A stretch of DNA of 64,000 nucleotides, taken from positions 186,001-250,000 of the forward strand of contig CAVXGZ010000003.1 of assembly GCA_963761325.1 (NCBI GenBank), written 5' to 3'. Position 1 is the first letter of the stretch. Every line of letters starts with the position of its first letter. This DNA comes from Streptantibioticus_C sp963761325. Lineage in GTDB: Bacteria > Actinomycetota > Actinomycetes > Streptomycetales > Streptomycetaceae. The translations under genes were made by a program, and so were the position numbers. The notes under the pieces were generated by a model. It was not told the origin of the DNA. It searched no databases and saw nothing but the letters and a program-made list of their open reading frames with translations. Of the stretch, positions 60,282-64,000 are shown piece by piece.

Positions 60282-61358
60282 GTGTCCCGGTCCTGGTCGA
60301 CGACCGCCGCCGCCGCGTCGGATCCCGGTATCGCCGCCTCCTTCAATCACGCCCGGCACGTCGCCAACGGCACCACCACCTGGGTGGTGAACCACTGGGC
60401 GTCCTGGCTGAACTCCACGGTGCACATCGTGCTCATCGTGGCGGCGGCCCTGCTGCTGCGTTCCGCGGTCCGCCGGATGATCACCCGGCTGATCGCCCGG
60501 ATGAACCGGCTGCCGGAGGCCCGCGTGCCGGCCGCGCTGGGCGGGCTGCTGGCCAACGCGGAACGGCGGCGGCAGCGCAGCGAGGCCATCGGCTCGGTGC
60601 TGCGCAGTGTGGCGTCGTTCGTGATCCTGGCCACCGCCACGCTGACCGTGCTGCCGGTGCTCGACATCAACATCGCGCCGCTGCTGGCCAGCGCCGGCGT
60701 CGCGGGGGTCGCGGTCGGCTTCGGCGCCCGCAACCTGGTGACCGACTTCCTGTCCGGGGTCTTCATGATCCTGGAGGACCAGTACGGCGTCGGCGACGTG
60801 ATCGACGCCGGCGTCGCCTCCGGCACCGTGATAGAGGTCGGCCTGCGGGTGACCAAGCTGCGCGGCGACAACGGCGAGACCTGGTACGTGCGCAACGGCG
60901 AGGTCCAGCGGATCGGCAACCTCAGCCAGGGCTGGGCGGTGACCGTGGTCGACATCCAGGTCGGCGCCGGGCAGGACCTGGACCGGGTCAGCGAGCTGAT
61001 CGGCCGGGCCGCAGAGGGGCTGGCCAAGCAGGAGCCGTGGGACGAGGTGCTGTGGGAGCCGGTGCAGGTCCTCGGCCTGTCCTCGGTCGGGCCCGACTCG
61101 GTGGTCATCCAGGCGCAGGCGAAGACCATGCCGGGCAAGGCGGCCGGGGTGGCCCGCGAGTTGCGCTGGCGGATCAAGAAGACGTTCGACGAGAACGGCG
61201 TCACGATGGTCGGCGGCGCGGTGACCGCCACGGTCGACGACGCCCTCGCGGACGCGGCGGGCGAGACGGAGGAGCCGGCCCCGCCCGCGCCGACCGCGCC
61301 GGCCCGGCCCGCGACCGAGCAGCCGCCCGGCCCCCGGCACCCGGGATCCGGCTCCTGA
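60282..61358 (+). CDS. small-conductance mechanosensitive channel (MscS family)
   Basis: The 358-residue product has two N-terminal helices, the pore-lining helix and middle domain AGVAGVAVGFGARNLVTDFLSGVFMILEDQYGVGDVI, and a C-terminal beta domain. A disordered Pro/Ala tail of about 35 residues is extra. It acts as an osmotic release valve in the membrane. GTG 60282 has GGGAAGG upstream. Confidence 0.92.
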   Translation: MSRSWSTTAAAASDPGIAASFNHARHVANGTTTWVVNHWASWLNSTVHIVLIVAAALLLRSAVRRMITRLIARMNRLPEARVPAALGGLLANAERRRQRSEAIGSVLRSVASFVILATATLTVLPVLDINIAPLLASAGVAGVAVGFGARNLVTDFLSGVFMILEDQYGVGDVIDAGVASGTVIEVGLRVTKLRGDNGETWYVRNGEVQRIGNLSQGWAVTVVDIQVGAGQDLDRVSELIGRAAEGLAKQEPWDEVLWEPVQVLGLSSVGPDSVVIQAQAKTMPGKAAGVARELRWRIKKTFDENGVTMVGGAVTATVDDALADAAGETEEPAPPAPTAPARPATEQPPGPRHPGSGS

Positions 61359-61423
61359 GCCCCTGACGACCGGGGCCCGCCCCCGCACCCGCACCGGGGC
61401 CCGCACCGCTCCGCTCCCCCGCC

Positions 61424-61446
61424 GGCCCCGGCTGACCGCCGGGGCC
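61424..61446 (+). terminator. mscS-type gene terminator
   Basis: GGCCCCGGC and GCCGGGGCC pair perfectly (9 bp) around TGACC, 65 nt after the channel stop. Confidence 0.65.
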
Positions 61447-61503
61447 GTTGCCGTGCCGCGAGGTAATGCTTTGGCCATGCTCGCGGCGCGGCGTGCCGAC
61501 CCC

Positions 61504-61532
61504 TTGACGCGCCGGGTGGCAGGTTCTACTTT
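61504..61532 (+). promoter_or_regulatory. promoter of the ROK regulator gene
   Basis: TTGACG (61504-61509), 17 bp, TACTTT (61527-61532): a good match. Transcription would start near 61539, just before the operator at 61545. Confidence 0.6.
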
Positions 61533-61544
61533 CCAGTCCTCAAC

Positions 61545-61557
61545 AGGAAAGTTTCCT
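61545..61557. promoter_or_regulatory. inverted repeat, probable ROK operator
   Basis: AGGAAAGTTTCCT is a perfect 13-bp inverted repeat right after the predicted transcription start, 42 bp before the ROK start codon. An A/T-rich island in GC-rich DNA and the position both fit autorepression. Confidence 0.65.
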
Positions 61558-61598
61558 AATAGACCTGGCGGGCTCACCACCCGGAAGGGATCGCCACC

Positions 61599-62786
61599 GT
61601 GGCCGGGACCCCGGGAAGACCGCGCGTGCTGCGCGCCATGAACGACCGCGCGGCGCTCGACCTGCTGCTGGAGCACGGGCCGCTGTCCCGCACCCGGATC
61701 GGCGAACTGACCGGGCTGTCCAAGCCGACCGCCTCCCAGCTGCTCGCCCGCCTGGAGAGCGAGGGCCTGGTGGTCGCCACCGGCACCACCGCCGGGCGCC
61801 CCGGACCCGGCGCGCAGCTCTACCGGGTCAACCCGGCGGCGGGCTACGTCGCCGCGCTGGACGTGACGCCGGAGCGCCTGGTGGCCGCGGTCGCCGACAT
61901 CGGCGGCGCCCCGCGCGGCCGGCACACCGTCACCACCCGGGGACGCGGCACCACCCGGACCGTGGCGCACGTACTGGAGGCGGTGACCGGCGCGGCGGAG
62001 CAGGCCGGCATCTCCCTCGCCCAGCTCGACCAGGTGGTCATCGGCATCCCCGGCGCGCTCGACCCGGTGACCGGCACCCTGCGCTACGCCGGCCACGTGC
62101 CCGGCTGGCACGCGCCGACCCTGCTGGCGGAGCTGCGCGAGGCGCTCGGCGCACCGCTGGACGTGGAGAACGACGTCAACCTGGCGGCCATCGCCGAGCG
62201 GGCCGGCGGCGCGGCGGCCGGCTGCGAGGACTTCGTGCTGTTCTGGGCCGAGGAGGGCATCGGCGCCGCGATCGTGCTGGGCGGCCGGCTGCACCGCGGG
62301 GCCACCGGCGGCGCCGGCGAGGTCGGCTACATGCCGCTGCCCGGGGCGCCGGTGCTGCACAACGTCAGCCAGGCGAACACCGGCGGCTTCCAGGAACTGG
62401 CCGGCGGCGACGCGGTGGTGAAGCTGGCCCGGCAGGGCGGCATCCGGGCCCGCACGCCGAAGGAGGCGGTCGCCAAGGCGGTCGCCGACAGCGCCGAGGG
62501 GGCGGACGGCGCCGCGGTGCTGGACGAACTGGCCGCCCGGCTGGCGACCGGACTCGCCTCGGTCGTCGCGGTGCTCGACCCGCAGCTCGTGGTGCTCTCC
62601 GGCGGCGTGGCGACCGCCGGCGGCGAGGAGCTGCGGTCCCGCATCGAGCAGCAGCTGTACCAACTCGCCATCCCACAGCCCCCGTTGCGGCTCAGCACGC
62701 TGGAGTCCGACCCGGTGCTGGCCGGCGCGGTGCAGCGGGCGCTCACCGCCGCCCGTGACCGGATCTTCGACACGAACAGCTCCTGA
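61599..62786 (+). CDS. ROK-family transcriptional regulator
   Basis: The 395-residue product has an N-terminal winged helix-turn-helix (LDLLLEHGPLSRTRIGELTGLSKPTASQLLARLE) and a ROK sugar-kinase-like domain (VVIGIPGALDPVTG, LDVENDVNLAAIAE, GGAGEVGYMPLP). The ROK zinc motif CxCGxxGC is absent, so it is a regulator rather than a kinase. GTG 61599 with AAGGGA upstream. It sits 35 bp before a sugar-binding lipoprotein gene, which it very likely controls. Confidence 0.9.
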   Translation: MAGTPGRPRVLRAMNDRAALDLLLEHGPLSRTRIGELTGLSKPTASQLLARLESEGLVVATGTTAGRPGPGAQLYRVNPAAGYVAALDVTPERLVAAVADIGGAPRGRHTVTTRGRGTTRTVAHVLEAVTGAAEQAGISLAQLDQVVIGIPGALDPVTGTLRYAGHVPGWHAPTLLAELREALGAPLDVENDVNLAAIAERAGGAAAGCEDFVLFWAEEGIGAAIVLGGRLHRGATGGAGEVGYMPLPGAPVLHNVSQANTGGFQELAGGDAVVKLARQGGIRARTPKEAVAKAVADSAEGADGAAVLDELAARLATGLASVVAVLDPQLVVLSGGVATAGGEELRSRIEQQLYQLAIPQPPLRLSTLESDPVLAGAVQRALTAARDRIFDTNSS

Positions 62787-62821
62787 CCCCTCGTTCCCCG
62801 AGCCTCCCCAGGAGGAGCCCG

Positions 62822-64000
62822 ATGTCCCGTCTCACCCGGATGTGCGCCGTCGTCGCGGCAGCCGCCTCCATATCCCTGCTGGCCTCCGCGTGCACCGGGC
62901 AGAGCGGCGGCCAGGCGGACGGCCCCACCGGCAAGAACGTCACCATCAACTTCTGGCACGGCTGGAGCGCGCCCAGCGAACTCAAGGCGATCAACGACGA
63001 CATCGCCGCGTTCGAGAAGGCGTACCCGGACATCCACGTGCACGCGGTCTCCAACGTCAACGACGACAAGATCAACCAGGCGCTGCGCACCGGCGGTTCC
63101 GACGCCCCGGACGTGATCTCCTCGTTCAGCACCGACAACGTGGGCAAGTTCTGCTCCTCGGGCGCGCTGGCCGACCTCGGCCCGTTCCTGAAGAAGGACC
63201 ACATCGACCCGGCGGCCACCTTCCCCAAGCCGATGCTGGACTACACCCAGTACAAGGGGGTGCGCTGCACGCTGCCGCTGCTGGGCGACGCCTACGGGCT
63301 CTACTACAACAAGGACGCGTTCAAGGCGGCCGGGATCAGCGCGCCGCCGCACACCTGGTCGCAGTTCCGGACCGACGCGGTCAAGCTGACGAAGCCGGCC
63401 GGCGGCTCCTACCGGCAGCTCGGCTTCATGCCGGACTTCCACGGCTACGAGACCACGCCCATGCACTACGCGGCCCAGTGGGACCCGAAGTACTTCGACG
63501 CCGCCGGCAAGTCCGACACCGCGCGGGACACGGCGTTCAGCCAGATGTTCACCTACCAGAAGGGCCTGGTCCAGGCGCTCGGCGGGTTCACCAGGCTGGA
63601 GCGCTACCGCGACACCTTCGGCGACGAGTTCGGGTCGAAGAACCCGTTCCAGACCGGCCAGGTGGCGATGTCGATGGACGGCGAGTGGCGGGAGGGGATG
63701 GCGCAGCAGGCCGGGGTGAAGTTCCCGATCGGCGTCGCCCCGCTGCCGGTCCCCGACGACCAGGCGAGCACCTACGGCAAGGGCTACATCACCGGCACCA
63801 TCGTCGGGGTGGCCGCGCACAGCGCCAAGCAGGACGCGGCCTGGCAGTTCGTCAGGTTCATCACCACCAACACCGACGCGGTGGTCGACTTCGCCAACGA
63901 GATCCACAACGTGCCCTCGACGCTGGCCGCGCTCAAGTCGCCGAAGCTGTCGCAGGACCCGGGCTTCCAGACCTTCGTGCGGATCGCGCAGAACCCGTAC
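62822..64000 (+). CDS. sugar ABC transporter solute-binding lipoprotein (3' end outside window)
   Basis: 393 codons are visible and the frame runs off the right edge. A lipoprotein signal ends at C24 (SLLASAC). The mature part shows the extracellular sugar-binding fold of family 1: NFWHGWSAPSELKAINDDI, GDAYGLYYNKDAF, GQVAMSMDGEW and GYITGTIVGV. ATG 62822 has AGGAGG upstream. The permease and ATPase genes should follow to the right; the sugar is not determined. Confidence 0.92.
   Translation, partial: MSRLTRMCAVVAAAASISLLASACTGQSGGQADGPTGKNVTINFWHGWSAPSELKAINDDIAAFEKAYPDIHVHAVSNVNDDKINQALRTGGSDAPDVISSFSTDNVGKFCSSGALADLGPFLKKDHIDPAATFPKPMLDYTQYKGVRCTLPLLGDAYGLYYNKDAFKAAGISAPPHTWSQFRTDAVKLTKPAGGSYRQLGFMPDFHGYETTPMHYAAQWDPKYFDAAGKSDTARDTAFSQMFTYQKGLVQALGGFTRLERYRDTFGDEFGSKNPFQTGQVAMSMDGEWREGMAQQAGVKFPIGVAPLPVPDDQASTYGKGYITGTIVGVAAHSAKQDAAWQFVRFITTNTDAVVDFANEIHNVPSTLAALKSPKLSQDPGFQTFVRIAQNPY

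Overview
The window is high-G+C actinobacterial DNA. Gene content and order point to a Streptomycetaceae chromosome core: Streptomyces, Kitasatospora or a close relative. From memory, the order proA-proB-obg-rpmA-rplU-rne, then rodA/sfr-pbp2-mreD-mreC-mreB-ndk-folC-valS, then clpX-clpP2-clpP1-tig matches the S. coelicolor SCO2582-SCO2658 stretch. I could not run a search, so species and locus equivalences are inference.

Layout. 0-12.6 kb: end of an M48 protease, two SCO2583/SCO2584-type membrane proteins linked to spore-wall synthesis, proline biosynthesis (proA, proB), the GTPase obg, ribosomal proteins L27 and L21, the RNase E/G gene rne and a radical-SAM-associated gene. Both obg and rne carry an apparent single-base insertion that splits the reading frame. 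12.6-15.8 kb: a GNAT acetyltransferase, a LacI-type regulator and a secreted GH6 cellulase, with two near-identical palindromic operators between the last two. 15.8-17.5 kb: a minimal mobile element of about 1.65 kb made of one large serine recombinase between two 52-bp direct repeats. It is inserted in the 3' end of the TIGR03960 radical SAM gene and leaves the displaced gene tail on its far side.

17.4-33 kb: the radical SAM gene, a CYTH/CHAD protein and the cell-shape/spore-wall cluster rodA-pbp2-mreDCB, followed by ndk, a DUF4233 protein, folC and valS, nearly all on the minus strand with short gaps or overlaps. 33-38.6 kb: the Clp proteolysis and chaperone group (clpX, clpP2, clpP1, tig), with a match to the ClgR activator box upstream of clpP1. 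38.7-39 kb: tRNA-Pro(TGG) and tRNA-Gly(TCC).

39-59 kb: a mosaic of single genes and short operons. These are a SpoIIE-type phosphatase, an Eis-like acetyltransferase, a Nei-like glycosylase with rpiB, bioY, a CPWA-type DsbA-family reductase, two paralogous aminopeptidase N genes, a Tat-exported metallophosphoesterase with a possible PHO box, malQ coupled to a 74-residue protein with LTSE repeats, and an amidase. 59-64 kb: an unexplained 475-bp gene-free stretch with strong hairpins, an HNH endonuclease, an MscS channel, and the start of a sugar ABC-transport locus (ROK regulator plus solute-binding lipoprotein) that runs off the right edge.

The most unusual items are the recombinase-only element that replaced the end of its host gene, the paired frameshifts in obg and rne, a duplicated start region with a 20-codon upstream reading frame before pbp2, and the small LTSE-repeat protein coupled to malQ. 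No CRISPR array, prophage or biosynthetic gene cluster was seen.
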